Source of the DNA: Druceiella hillmani
Taxonomy: Eukaryota > Arthropoda > Insecta > Lepidoptera > Hepialidae
Length of the DNA: 64,000 nt
NCBI GenBank assembly: GCA_039881145.1
Contig: JAYKKI010000074.1
Span: forward strand, 10,729,501 to 10,793,500
Direction: 5' to 3'
Below are positions 1 to 12,954 of the stretch, piece by piece. The notes beneath the pieces are model-generated. The model was not told the origin of the DNA and made no database searches. It was given only the letters and a program-made list of their open reading frames with translations. Numbering within the stretch: position 1 is the stretch's first letter; each line of letters starts with the position of its first letter. The position numbers were made by a program, and so were the translations under genes.

Positions 1-828
1 ACTTCATACTTTAACAATAAGAGACTTCAACCCTGATTTAAAAAAAAGTTACTGAATAAATGTTATTGAATAAATGCATAAATAGCTATCACTGACTTAT
101 CGTACATAAAAATATTTATTAATTTATGTACTGTGATTTTAATGCAGATGAAATGTAATGCAGATGAACCCCTTAAAAACAAAAATAATTTATTAGCAGA
201 AAGCCCAGATTCAAAAATATTAATGATGTTAATAAAGCAAGTGGTAGCGTTTAGCTGAGGAAAAATGGTTTGACCGACAGGCCAATGGACAAAAAAAGGG
301 TGCTATGAAATTTGCTATTCCATAATTTTGAAGAATGGAGTCATAAAAACAATTAATGGAGCAATATTTCCTAATTGTAAGTCCGAGCTATCCCAATATA
401 AATTACGAATGAAGTATATAATGTATCTGTGGAGTAACGCTCATCTGTCAGTTAAATCTCAATTATGACCGGTTGTATGTCTGGACAGAAGAAAAAAATT
501 ACTATATTTTTAAATGGTCCAACAGTGATCCGATTCGTCCATAATTACAAGCAAGACCATAATTATTATCATTCATATAAATTCTATTTAGGTATTTTAT
601 CAATTTATACATGTTAATAATAAATTCGAGTCCAGTAATAGTAATATTAATAACTTCATTATTTTTTTTGCAGAAAATATTAAATAAGATAAAATTAAAG
701 GAACCAAAGATATTGAAAATGAGGAGCCTGAAGGGAACGAAAACTTTATCATGAATAGTACAGGCGATAGCTGTGAATAAAATGATGTAAATAAAATTTG
801 TAATATGATCAGATCAATGTTCTCAAAT
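1..828. other. AT-rich stretch with no gene seen
   Basis: No coding region, RNA gene or recognisable element is visible. The only longer open frame (minus strand, into the next feature) is a Tyr-Ile translation of the neighbouring (TA)n array and is not a gene. Base composition looks like the rest of the window. Confidence 0.6.
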
Positions 829-1059
<231 letters not shown>

Positions 1060-4000
1060 ATAATCAATGATTCTGGCCATAACTTATGGAAATTAAATTT
1101 CTAAAGGAAGTGACTATCGATTTTAGAAATAATTAACAATTGTTAATTATGTAAAATTGGTAGAAAAGTTTTTACCATGGCAGAAAACAACTCCAATTAC
1201 ATTGAATCTATTACACATCCTTTGATTCCCATGTGTGGAGTAGGAAATAGTGTACTTAATTAAGTATAAAGAGGCTATGTTATTAGTGAATCTGTAATGG
1301 AATTTTTGAAGAACGAAATACTGTATTGTCTTTTGTAAATTATTAAAATGCCTAATACGTTATATTTGAGTTATGAGAATTTAACAAGAAAAAATTACAG
1401 CAGTGGAATTAAGTCTATTAATTTTGTCATCAGAGGGCATTGATAGCACCTTGAATGATTTAATTTTTTATTCCAATGTAAATATATACTACGTATGTAG
1501 TTTAGTTAGGCTGGAAAACGTAAAAAAGAATTTCTTTAAGAAATGTCATTATATAACTATTTTATTATATCACACCTCATAACAGTTAATTTCACTTATA
1601 ATTTAGGCACATAAATTTATAAATATTATAAGGTTTAATATAATAAAATATTTCTATAGCGATTATTCTTGCCAAAATAAAATTATATTATCAAAAATAT
1701 TTATCATCTTTCGTTCGCCAACCTTCCATAGTTGATACTAACATAATTTGATGAACCGCCAAAACTTTTGCGAATAAAATAATTTTGCAAGAGTGCAAAT
1801 GACTGTGTAAAAAGTGAAATAATGTAGCTTATCTCTATCATCTATATTCCGTGCAGGATATAATAATATGAATGTTCGGGCTAAATAAATTAAAGTAGGA
1901 TTATATATTTTTTTATTATTTTGATAAAAATACTTATTTGTACAAACTTACAAACATTTGTGGTAAAGATCAAGACAGTAAAACTTTTATAGCTTGAAAA
2001 TAGACTTGAATGCTCATATGTGAGCCACTTAAAAATATTTTAAATATTCTGAGTTTTTTGAGGAGAATAATCTACGTTAAGGCAATTTAACTAAATATTG
2101 AAGTCTTAAATATCGATTAATGGAGAAAAGACAAATCTTTTGCATAAGCAATTTTCTCTTTGTGTCTGTCAAATATATTTACGAATATATACTGGTGATA
2201 TTGTAAAATTATGTCATTGATTCTTTGTAAAGATATGTCATTATTGAATGTGGCGTTTATTAGAATTCAAATTCATGAGTCAAGAATTTATAAATTCCCT
2301 ACCATAACCCAGAGCAGTGTGAATAAATTTCTGCATGTATAAAAATAATATGTAATTTCAAACTTAGCAATAGGTAAATTTTGAAAAACATGTTTAATTT
2401 TCCTCCAAAATAGTTTAAAAATAATTTAACCTCATTGTTATTACTTCAGTATAGAAGATTGTAATATAAAAGTTAGACAAATAAATAAACTTTAAAAACT
2501 TGTGGAAAGATATAAAGAAAATTATTTAAAATTTTTTTATCTAATCAATTATAATAAATTTAACCTCGAGTCTTAAACTTAAGACTGACCTTAAGTGTTG
2601 ACACTAGTAAGCTCCCGTAATTGTTATTATCACATTAATAAAAAACAATAAAGGGTAATTTTTTTTCCATTATTAAAAACATAACCGTGTTATAAAAAGA
2701 TTGTGGATATAATGGTGCTTAAATATAATATTAACTCTTACAATTTACATAATTAAAAAAAATATTCAAATAACCTTAACGTTAGTTTTAAAAAAGGATT
2801 TTTCAGCAACAAAGAGATAAAGTAAAATAATTTCATATTCAATATTTTTTGCAAATTTTAGTCACTAAGGATAACATTTAAGTTTATGAAAATCGTAAAC
2901 ACTGCACACTTTCTGAAACAACTTTTGAAGTGAATGAAAAAAAGTGACTTTTGACGTTCATATTAGTCATAATTCTGAAGGAAATGAAATCTGCATACAT
3001 TTAATCATTTTAAAAAGGTGAAGATTTTCAATTTTATTGAGAATCTGTATTTTTACGTATGTTCTACACATGAATGGCTTGAGTGTACCAATTTCAGTAA
3101 TAGTTTTCTTTATTCAAGGGTGGTCTGATGCAAATTAAGTCAAATCCGATAAAACCGTCCGGAGATGGACAACAGAAATCGTCAACGGATGATATTATAT
3201 TATCTGTGATTGTAGACGATTATTTCTTTACGCAGGTTTTGTTTACAGAGTCATCAAAGTTTAGCTTGTTACTCTTGTCTAAAGTACTTTTAGAATTCCA
3301 AAATACAAAAGCAAAAATGAAATCTTCATAAGAACATTTACTTGTCCGTGTGTATGTCTAACATAGCCGTTTTTATCAGAATTCGTTTGACATAGAAACT
3401 AAAAATTTAGTGTGATAAAAAACCCGCAGTATATAAACTCGTACATATAACATACAAACATATTTATATGGAAATGTTGTGGAGGCAAATATAACAATTT
3501 GATAAGGGAAATAAAATTCCATATACACTATGTATGAAAGGACTTTTTATAAACGTCTTAAAAATACATTTCCAGAGATATATTGGAAAGCGTGCCAAAT
3601 TAGTCCCGTCCTTTTCTTTCCAAATTGCTGAAACCAAAACGATGAAAGAGCAAACACACGCACAATTCACCAGTTTTTAAAGGCTAAGCAACTATTTTTA
3701 TATCAAGCTCAACAAGCTCCGTTTAATTGTTATAACAGTAATTAGTTACGATAGTTATTATATCTAACTTTTTCAGCATTTTTAAATAGTCAGTTTTTGT
3801 CAGTTTAATTTATTAATGTTAAGCGATACACCATAATTATATTCATATCGTGGAGGAATACTTGAAATCTGAAAGGGTAAATGTTCGATGCAATATAAAA
3901 ACCTTTTGACGTACTTGAGAATAAATTGTTTCTTACGTTAAGGTTCCTTTTAGTGTACAGATCAGGGTAATGAGAAATTTCACGTCAGAAAAAATAAGCA
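1060..4000. other. AT-rich stretch with no gene seen
   Basis: No convincing coding sequence. Open frames at 3128-3331 (plus) and 3464-3670 (minus) have 60-70 codons, no recognisable motif, and a length expected by chance in this base composition. Confidence 0.55.
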
Positions 4001-4085
4001 AAAGAAAGTTCATTATTATGTTTGGAATGATAAAATTAAAATTAAAAGAAAGTTCATTACTATGTTTGGAATAATAAAATTAAGC
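4000..4085. repeat. 44-bp tandem duplication
   Basis: A unit starting AAAGAAAGTTCATTA and containing TATGTTTGGAAT occurs twice head to tail, at 4001 and 4045. The copies differ at only a few positions, so the duplication is fairly recent. No coding or structural role is visible. Confidence 0.85.
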
Positions 4086-4299
4086 AGTATTAAATTAGCT
4101 TAAAGGCTGCATGACACTTACTAATAATTCAAAATATTTTTGGTTGAGTTCATTTAATCCTTAAACGTAAAACAATACGCAGTTTATAGTTAAATGTTAA
4201 AATGAAAATAGTGCCTTGTAATTAAAATCGTGCTCGACGAGATAAATTTTAAAATTGTTAACAACTTCTCCATAGTTTTATTGTAATTTTGGCATTTCT

Positions 4300-4400
4300 C
4301 ATTGTATTTCTCTATTCTCAAAAACTGTTTGAGGTAGAAACTTCAAATTTGGCATATTGGTATAACATATTGAAACGTATACACTTCAGTAGTTAGAAAT
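4300..4400 (+). repeat. Possible fragment of a dispersed insect repeat
   Basis: The run CTCAAAAACTGTTTGAGGT followed by AGAAACTTCAAATTTGGCAT resembles the inner part of insect repeats in which a tail of the form CTCAAAAACT...GAAACTTCAAATTTGGCAT follows a GTCCGTCTGTC segment. The head of the repeat is absent here. The assignment rests on memory of the repeat and is tentative. Confidence 0.3.
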
Positions 4401-5600
4401 CAATAATATCGATATGGTACTTTCAGAGAGAACAAATTAGTTACTCGGAATAAATATATAATTTTATTTCTCATGTAGATATATCAGTTAAACTAATAGA
4501 TAAATAAGGTTTTTTAAACACAATTTATTTTAAATTAATCAACAAAAAAATCTGCATGTAACAAAATAATAAAATAAAAATTAAAAATATTACTTTATTT
4601 AACATTTACTTGAAAAAACAAGAAATATACAGTAATCATTCTAAATCTCATGGTTTTGAGAAAGCCGAGATATAATTTACCTATATAGGATGTGGTATGC
4701 AATATATTCACGAGTTGAAAACACCAACAATAACAGGTTTTTTTCCAAAACTCTACAGATTATTTTTGTAATTAAATTAATAATATGTATTGATGCGACT
4801 TTTAATTTCAGTTGTGACATTATTGTTATTCCCTACTGTACCCAAATAAGTCAATGTCAATAAATCAAAGTCAATTACATCTTCAAAGTCTATCAACTGT
4901 ACTGACTTTGTGAAAATTGTCTTTTGTGTTTGTATACCAATATCTAATTGTTTTTTCTAAGGAAATAATGAACAAATGACATGAAAGAAAATCTCCATAC
5001 TTTAGCTCTTTTTCAGTATTACAGACATCTGTCATCTCCGTTTCCAACTTTATTCTACGGGGTACTCTTCTAAGGGAAATTTTAATTAAGTTTTGCCAAC
5101 TTTTTTATACATACGTGAAATAAATTGCCTCTGTCAATACTATCATAAGCTTTATTTCTGCCTCAATGCCTAAATGTAATTAATGCAATGCCTAAATTTT
5201 TGTCATATAAGATATATAAAAAACAGATATATTGTCAGAATAGATGAACGTAAATCTACCAATAAACTCCATACTTCCAACAGATCCTGACACAGAGACA
5301 CTGGTTAAAATGGAGGAATCTCGCGACTTTTAAATAGTGAATAATTGGTGTTCTGAAGCCAAGGAAAGATGTTCCTGGAATAGACTTCAAAAAAAACCCT
5401 AGCGAACAAAAGGGCTACCATTCCATTAAATGTGATGATAATGATTTTAGATATGATAATTATTTTCTTCTTTCGGTGAGTTCTCGCTTCATTCATATAT
5501 CCCTAGAAATCCTATTTTTTCAGGACATATTTTTAGTCCTCTAAATATTTTAACATTTAAATTGCATGAAGAATTTAGGACTTCAGAGACCATTTATTTC
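4400..5600. other. AT-rich stretch with no gene seen
   Basis: Nothing recognisable. The 63-codon minus-strand frame at 5305-5496 has no motif and is of chance length. Confidence 0.55.
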
Positions 5601-5607
5601 CTTTTGA

Positions 5608-5634
5608 GATTCCGTACCGCAAAAGGTTTTTCTT
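5608..5634 (+). repeat. Weak head fragment of the TTCCGTA dispersed repeat
   Basis: GATTCCGTACCGCAAAAGG followed by TTTTTCT resembles the head of the repeat seen more fully at 14828, 34240, 37095 and 50389. Only this head is present, without the ACCCTTATA block or the GTCC-rich tail. Confidence 0.3.
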
Positions 5635-5829
5635 AGATACAGCTTAAAGTAGAACATAAGTAATTTTTTTTTGATACAGTTTGAAATAGAATAAAGTTAC
5701 AATTTAATCTGGCGTAGTAGTAAAGCACATTAATCCAAAGATGTCTCAATAACTAACACTCAATAGGATTTGTAAGGAAATTTCAAGGAGAGAGGGGACA
5801 AAGGAATTCTCAATTTTTTTTTATTTCAC

Positions 5830-6170
5830 ATACAGCATGCGTGTAGTAGTACCCTTTCAAACGATACATGTAGAAGTATCGTTTGAAAGGGTCTCAAATA
5901 TATTTCTTCATATTTTTAGATATATTATTATTTCTGCCAATTTTTCGGTATTTATTTTGTAAAATAAGAAAAAATATCGTAAATCGTAAAAATATAAGAA
6001 CAAAATTAAGTGAGGGGATGGGCATATACTATTTTTTCATCTATGAGCTTATTTCCGAGGGTAGGCCACTTAAAATCTGAAAAATATATTTTTGAGTTTC
6101 CTAGTAAGTATCCGTTTTCCTTTCAAACGATATAGTGTACGGGATAACAAAACTTAAAAAAATTAACACA
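5830..6170. repeat. Repeat-like block with a 17-bp perfect hairpin and a third arm copy
   Basis: ACCCTTTCAAACGATAC (5851-5867) and its exact reverse complement (5876-5892) enclose an 8-nt loop. The core CCTTTCAAACGATA recurs at 6119-6132, so the intervening segment is bracketed by the same 14-mer. The block has slightly higher G+C in places (GAGGGGATGGGC, CGAGGGTAGGCC). The 65-codon frame at 5883-6080 lies inside it and has no protein-like motif. It is probably a dispersed element whose ends are these motifs, but the family was not recognised. Confidence 0.6.
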
Positions 6171-6179
6171 AGACCTTAA

Positions 6180-6845
6180 CTCATCTCATACCCCCAAATA
6201 ACCATGAAAATGTTTTTAAATGTTAGCTTTAAAGTATATAATTTAATATTATCTATGTCATAAATTACAAGTTCCTTCGTCAAAAGACTTATAAGAAAAT
6301 CAGCTGTTACAGGCTTGTATAAAGGAGCATGAGCAATACTATATCTAAACTTGACTTTCAAGGTTTGATAAATTTTGTATTAATTAGGTGAAAATATTAT
6401 TACCAAAGTAGATAGAGCAAGGTGTGTATGACATTTTCTATTATTACCAGGTTCATGCAAATATTATTTTAATTGTACCTGTCACGTCAAAAACCGAAAA
6501 ATCGGGATATCGTAAATCAAAACGTAATAGTCATACAGTTATACGTAAATAATTTTTGTTTATTTCATGAGACATTTAGATTTGCTTTTCAATATTTTAT
6601 TCATGATTTATGTTTACTATCTTTTCATCCTTCAGGTAACAATTTACACTATAATCTGTTACAAAACCAAATTGCAACATAATCACTTGGACACTAATGG
6701 AAGTCTACTTATATTCTGTATTAAAAGAAATAATTTGCCCAGCTACTGTGTGAATACCTACTCGCACAACGCCAGCTTATATATGATTAATTTTCCATGT
6801 CGCCCAATTATTTTTTTTTTATATTAATTGTTTCCTTATGTTATG
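6180..6845. other. AT-rich stretch with no gene seen
   Basis: Short overlapping open frames (6176-6361 minus; 6473-6682 and 6567-6827 plus) have no motif, no consistent composition and chance lengths. No RNA gene is seen. Confidence 0.5.
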
Positions 6846-6849
6846 TGCA

Positions 6850-7290
6850 AGATAAAGGAACGCTTGTTGTATGTAGTTAGTCAGCCGTCGACTACTGCAA
6901 CTACGACAAATATTGTCGGACTAAGTCGGTGGCCAAATTTCCATCAACTCAATGGATACGTCAAGAGGTGCGCGCTGCCAACCAAATAGTCTTTCCGCCT
7001 TTGTTAGTGCGTGTTTAGTCGTATATTCTATCCTTTTTTTTCCGTTAACTCGTAACGTTTATATTGGCGAAAGTCGGCCAGATTCGATCCAATTTTTTGT
7101 TATTCCTTTTTTTGTGAGTCGTGTGAATTAAAACATTAAATATCACATATTCCATTTGTTTCGATTATTGTAGCACTAACTGTAGTTCGCAGTTTAATTT
7201 TCTCGTTATTCTATTCTTATGCTATAAAGTACTCATAATGAGACAACGCAACCGACGCGCTTCACTACGCTCGCCTTCACTGCATTAAAC
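6850..7290. promoter_or_regulatory. G+C-richer island, possible promoter or 5' exon
   Basis: This segment is clearly richer in G, C and CpG than its surroundings, with clusters such as AGTCAGCCGTCGACTACTGC, GTGCGCGCTGCC and CAACGCAACCGACGCGC. It contains initiator-like TTAGTC/TCAG motifs and GTGAGT donor-like strings, but no long open frame. In AT-rich insect genomes such islands are often promoters, untranslated first exons or conserved enhancers. Orientation and start site cannot be fixed by eye, so this is a candidate only. Confidence 0.35.
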
Positions 7291-7299
7291 TTACTGCTA

Positions 7300-7630
7300 A
7301 AATTGCTGTTTTACAACCTTGGTGGAGCACAACTCAAGGTATTTTTTTCGAACAGGGGTTACGAACACCTGTATACATCAACACATTTTATATACCTGAC
7401 CGTATTACGTGCACGTTGGACGCTTTTTCGATGGGTAAAATCTTGTCATTTGCGTTACCGACATGTTGTAATAGCAGTATATCTGTAGGTATACGGGTAA
7501 AATGTTGTGCAATATTAATGATGTGTATATGTATACAAGCAAAGTTAAATTGACTGCATGAAAAGTTTAATGTATATACTGTGCGTTGTTTAAGTTGTGT
7601 TTTCGTTTCGTTATTATTTTAATTATTTAA
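7300..7630. other. No gene seen
   Basis: The 61-codon plus-strand frame at 7303-7488 lacks motifs and is of chance length. It could be part of a transcript from the preceding island, but nothing in the sequence shows it. Confidence 0.4.
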
Positions 7631-7634
7631 TTGT

Positions 7635-7664
7635 ATGATCACTGTGCAGTATAACAGTGATCAT
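7635..7664. repeat. Perfect short inverted repeat
   Basis: ATGATCACTGT (7635-7645) and ACAGTGATCAT (7654-7664) are exact reverse complements separated by the 8-nt loop GCAGTATA. It could form a small hairpin; its function is unknown. Confidence 0.9.
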
Positions 7665-7669
7665 TAAAT

Positions 7670-8299
7670 ATGTTATCAATTTTATATACAAAAATCAATA
7701 ACAAAAACAAAGCATTTATTTTCAAATATTTTCAATATTCGTATCAATATTTGCGTTGCAAAATTTGAAATTATTCATTTTTAATTTTTAAAATTTTTAC
7801 CACTACAATATATCATGCAATGAGTATTTAATAATAGCTCAGAAGTTATCTCGCTAACGTGGTAAAACAGATTTCTAGTTGTTTGATAATATTTTTCTGA
7901 CGGATTTTAAAATTAGGAATTCTTTAAAATTTTATAAAATCACTTTTATTTCTTAGTTTGAAATTTTCACTTCTGTCGGCAGTCTCCATGACTGCCTGTG
8001 TTTATTTTTGATTTTGTCTCAATTGATTTAAAATATCCTTTAATAAACCATATGACATTAAAATGCAAAAATTACCATATAATTTTTAAAATTTGAGAGT
8101 ACTTTACAAAATCATTATAAATTAAATTTAACTTAACAAAACTTCACATCACATAATTTATGAATACTTCTATAAAAATTTTTAAGAGTACGATTATCGA
8201 TGCATTTTGAAGTAAAACTTCTTTACGCACGCTTGACTTGGGGAGTAAGCTGGTGAATGCGTGACGAGAGCGTTACGACAAGGATATTCCATATAGTGT
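7670..8299. other. AT-rich stretch with a small CpG-containing patch
   Basis: No gene is seen. Around 8225-8280 there is a short G+C-richer patch (TTTACGCACGCTTGACTTGG, GCGTGACGAGAGCGTTACG) of unknown meaning next to the following microsatellite. Confidence 0.5.
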
Positions 8300-8312
8300 G
8301 TATATATATATC

Positions 8313-8396
<84 letters not shown>
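8300..8396. repeat. (TA)n microsatellite
   Basis: An almost pure TA dinucleotide tract of about 95 bp with single interruptions (TATCTATA, TACATATATTTATA). Unlike the tracts near 33.85 and 44.8 kb, its flanks are not reverse complements. Confidence 0.95.
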
Positions 8397-8398
<2 letters not shown>

Positions 8399-8440
8399 TA
8401 TAAAACATTAGGTCGACAACTAATAATGAAATACTAATTG

Positions 8441-8486
8441 TAAAATTATTAAAAGTTTTTAATTTTAAAAACTCTTAATAATTTTA
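8441..8486. repeat. Near-perfect 20-bp inverted repeat
   Basis: The arms at 8441-8460 and 8467-8486 are reverse complements with one mismatch (A versus G) around the 6-nt loop AATTTT. The arm is AT-rich (TAAAATTATTAA plus GTTTTT). It belongs to the set of foldback structures in this window. Confidence 0.85.
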
Positions 8487-8489
8487 TGG

Positions 8490-10180
8490 TATTTTTAATA
8501 TTACAATTGGTTCGAAATTTCAAAATACACTTTTAAGTTTTCACTTCTATAAACAGTCCTCATGACTGCATCCGATTTTTTTGTAATTTCATTTCGTTCT
8601 TGAACAATTTTATAAATTATTATTTTGTTCAATACATTAAATATTCTACGTTTAAAGTGAATAAAATTGTAAATTCATTTTAAAGTTCATATTTTGTGAA
8701 TTTGAAGTTTTACTTCAGTCGTGTGGTCTAAGGCACTCGTTTTTTTTGTAATGCATTCTATGTAATATCATTATTATTACTTTATATAATAAATTATAAT
8801 ACCTTTTATAATAAATTTATCAGTCTCTTTCCTTCAAATGGATCTAGTAAAGCGATTACAACCAGCAATAAAGTAAACCTAAAGACAAATATTATATATC
8901 GAAACGATATTAATTAACAAAGCGCCGAATATATCTACCCATAATGTGTTAACAGACGAGTGGTACGTGCACTTAAATGGCTTAAACACATGTTCGACTC
9001 ATCATCACACGCCACTAAAAAGATCAAACTTTGAATTACACTAGCGTTAAACACCAAATTCGTAGTTTTAAAAGGGGAATAAAATGTGTAAATTGTTATA
9101 GAAATATAAGTTCCGGATCTATATAAATAAACGTCATAATTTGTTATCCTCACTAACATCGATCTCCTTTCCGTCGGTGGAGGAATTGGGTTCTTTATTC
9201 TATAACATTAACATACGTGCGCGAACAGTTGTCCGTAATAGAAAAAACGTTTTTTTATTTTCATGATAATGAGAAAAGTAACGTTACTTATGTAAAGGTA
9301 CAAAACCAAATATTGTGAACTAATTACACAACTTGCATTGAATTGAATTTTATCTGCACGTAATTGTTAAATATTTATTTAAATCACTAAATACTTTCTT
9401 TGGAATAATAAAAATTGACTGTTTTTATATTGGTACCGAATGACCGACCGTGGCTTGTTTCATGGTGTTAGATTTAGTATTGTATTTTCTTATCCTGTCT
9501 CTTTCCGCTTTTCCTTCCCCTCATGTCAAATATCAAATAAATTGCTTACCTACTAGTCTACGCAAAATGTTTGTATATTTGTTTTAATAAAATCGTAGGG
9601 TGCGGAAAACTTTATACTGCGAGGTTATATAACCAGTTTGTTATATCAAAACAAGCGATTTGACTTCAATATTAGGAAACCAGATATGGTTATCAAGCTC
9701 TAACAACATAAAGTTTTTTGCCAGATGGACGGTCTAGGCAGGTAGTAGCTTCAGGACAAAGGAGTTATAATCCGGAGTCCGCTCTTGATAAACAAAATTT
9801 GATGAAAGAAAACTCCTGCAGCATCATGACTGAGGAGTAGTAAACAACAAATGTAACGTAAATCTAAATAACCCGTTTAAAACTTGACAAAAATTTAAAT
9901 ATATGTCACTAAAATGCCGCCAAGTATTACACTTAACTTATAGTACATAACAATACATTTTAAAATAAATGATACCGGTAATTTACAAAAATAACCAACA
10001 TAAAGCAACGTGTGATCAAAATTAAAAAAAAAAAACTATCCAAAATATTTAGTTTGGTTTACAGTATATAAGCTAAAATTGAAAATAATTTTTTTCAAAC
10101 AAAATTGGCATTGAAATATGGGTGTCGTGAGATTTCATTTTAACTCCAAGGACTTATCGCTGGTTGTAGTCGCTTTATTA
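8490..10180. other. AT-rich stretch with no gene seen
   Basis: No coding sequence is supported; the 74-codon minus frame at 8935-9159 has no motif. A short G+C-richer patch lies near 9160-9235 (TCCTTTCCGTCGGTGG, ACGTGCGCGAACAG). Otherwise nothing is seen. Confidence 0.5.
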
Positions 10181-10183
10181 GAA

Positions 10184-10185
<2 letters not shown>

Positions 10186-10242
<57 letters not shown>
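10186..10242. repeat. (TA)n microsatellite
   Basis: A pure TA dinucleotide tract of about 57 bp with non-complementary flanks. The open frame crossing it reads as Tyr-Ile repeats and is an artefact. Confidence 0.95.
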
Positions 10243-10245
<3 letters not shown>

Positions 10246-10455
10246 TGACAAATACACGCCCAAGTATAAACCATACGGTTTATTATTGTTTCAGATCTAC
10301 GTTCATTTGTGAGCATGAAACTATCATAATTTTAATTATTTTACCGAAGTTACTTAGACGTAACCGGTATGTACAACAGGCGAGTTCTTTTACGAAATAT
10401 TAATAAATACTGTTATATTGTTCCGCCTAATCGGATATTCTATGCTTGATATAAG

Positions 10456-10490
10456 TACGACGTCAGTAATACGACGTCGACGTCGTTCTA
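10456..10490. promoter_or_regulatory. Cluster of GACGTC palindromes (CRE-like)
   Basis: Within about 35 bp the sequence holds TACGACGTCAG, then TACGACGTCGACGTCG: three GACGTC palindromes, two of them abutting. GACGTC is the core of the cAMP/ATF/bZIP response element TGACGTCA. The first copy, GACGTCAG, contains a TGACGTC half-site on the opposite strand. Six-base G+C-rich palindromes are rare in DNA this AT-rich. Whether any factor binds is not shown. Confidence 0.35.
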
Positions 10491-10499
10491 GAGCTGACG

Positions 10500-12950
10500 G
10501 AATTTTATTCAATTAACTCCGCAAATTTTATTATATACAGAACAATCTTTGTAAGATTAGGTAAAACTTCATCTTAATATTTTTTATATTATTGAATAAA
10601 GCCAATAAATTTTGCCAATAAATACAATTTTCATTTAAATGAAAATTTAATTTTATTGACAAAATTTTCAAGTCGCTAGGTTCGACGAACATTTTCAATT
10701 TCGCAGTTTCGATGCTATTATCAAATAAATGGTAGACAGCACAGATATTAATAAATAGCCCGGGTGAATTCCACTCAGTTATTTATTGTCTTTATTCCAT
10801 TACAGGGAGCTCGAGCTGATTATGACTTTGACACCGATTATAGCCGGAATGTAAGGAAATTGAAATTGCATGAAGGAAGTCAGTGTTGGAATTTCAGTTA
10901 TTTAATAATAATTATTACACAATACACAAATAATTTTCTAGTATAGGTTATATACGGAAAAGGGTTATTGGATATATATGAGAGTGGCGTAGCAAAGAAT
11001 GCATAGAAATCTTTCAGAGGCATATGAAAAACGTCCTTGGAACTAAATCTTTGAGATTTAATAAAAAATGCTGGAGTGTATTATAAAATTTGAATAAACT
11101 CTTGAGATAAACTAAGGCCAAAACACTTCAAAAAATATTATAATAAATGTTGTGGAACACCAAAATAGTTGACGTTTGTTTTACAGTATTGAAAAGAAAA
11201 TTTTACTAATTTTTCATGGAAGAAATAGTGACATATCTTTAATTACCTCATCCATTTCATATTTATCTTAAATTGATAAGGAAAATTACATTTTTAATTA
11301 GAAGTTTAGAAAATAATATAAAATTTCTCTTTCTTTTAAATCTTATATTAAATACTGCAAAATTTTTAATCAATTTTAATTTCAAAACAATCATGTTTAT
11401 GACAACTTCCGTATAATTCAACTTTTTGTAAATTTAGTTTTATTCCTATACACAAAGAAAAATATTCGGAATATTATAAAAAGTATGTGCCAAAATCAAA
11501 CCTCTAATGCATTACTGCCAGAATGAGAATAAAGAAGAAATTAAGCTCAATATACGAGTTTTCAACAGCGGAGGAGCATCTGAGTCCGAGATTTCCATTT
11601 TCATAAATTCTCCTATTTCAAACGTCTATTATACTAATGAAATTATGAGAAGATCAATTATCAACAAACTTGCTTTAAATACATTTTAAAGACAAAAGAT
11701 ACAGGGTATCTTCCCAAATTAGTATATTTAATGATTCGTTTCAAGTACATTTGTCGAAATGAATTGCTCCGTACCAATATTGGAAAGAAACGGGATACTT
11801 ATGGAATCATTCAGGCATCTACTCTTCTATCACAGGCATTTTTTGGAGACCATTTGCCACAAAAAAGAGATATTTTGCATAGTTGTATTAAGTAGCGGCT
11901 CTGTTTATGGACATTATGAAAAAAAATTGCATTAGAATTTGTAGACGAAATCTTCAAAAATCCTTTAAAAATAGCTTTATTTCTTAAGATTTCAACGACT
12001 CTCCGACAAACAAATTTACAAATAATCTGGAGTATTAGTGATGACATTTTTTCTTAAATAATTAGTTTAGTTAGACGTTAATTACGATTAAAGTTTAATT
12101 ACAACCATTTTCAAGGAATACAAATTTCATTAAACGTTATGTTCCATGAAAATTGGTACCTAATATATAACAATTTTTTAAATACTTTTTCATGTATTTA
12201 CATTTAAACAAGTTAAATGTATTATGACGCAATTCGCTTTGTATGTATACTGTAAACAAAGATTCAGAGCGCATCGCTAATTGGTACAAACTTCAAACAT
12301 ATCCCATACTAATACTAAAGATTCGACTTATAATTGCCAGGTTTTTAATATTAGTGCGAAGTCCATTCGCCTCATAAATTCAAGATAAAATTGATTTAAT
12401 TTTTTTGACTGATTACATTTTGAATTAAAGCTTATACACAGTATACCTACGTGGATCTAGCTCGGCATATAATATAACTCTTAATAAAATGAGCTAATGT
12501 ATACTGCACAGTAAATAAATTGGGACAGATTGTGATACTAGGAATTTTTATTAAAGACGCCAGCCACACACGTATCGTTCAAATTATGTCTGCTATCAGG
12601 TTATCATTCTTATACCAGATGCATTCAATCTATATAAGCAGTTCTAAACAATAAATAGAAAATCACATAAAAAAGCATAAAAAAAAACCATATAAAAAGC
12701 CGATTTAGATCCTTTTTAATATACGTCATTATTATAGAAGTCTTTCTTAGATTTAATTAAACATAGCACTCTTATTTGTGTTAATATTTTAATAAGAAAA
12801 GTTGTTTGTTTCCATATTGATACTAATATCTAGAACTACGCATCAGTTTTCAAAAATTATTTTTTGTTTTGGAAACCGCATATTCCGTGATAAATTATGG
12901 AATATTTATCATTATACCAAATCTACAGACGCAGAGCTGTGATAAAAAAG
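10500..12950. other. AT-rich stretch with no gene seen
   Basis: Consecutive short frames at 11507-11689 (plus), about 11760-11936 (plus) and 11811-12047 (minus) give a low-stop patch of a few hundred bases. The peptides contain no motif I recognise. An imperfect AT-rich foldback centred on ATTTAAAT lies near 10620-10665. Nothing else is seen. Confidence 0.45.
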
Positions 12951-12954
12951 TTGG

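Noticed and set aside
11507..12047. Neighbouring open frames as one broken gene
   Set aside because: The frames are on different strands, share no motif and each is of chance length.
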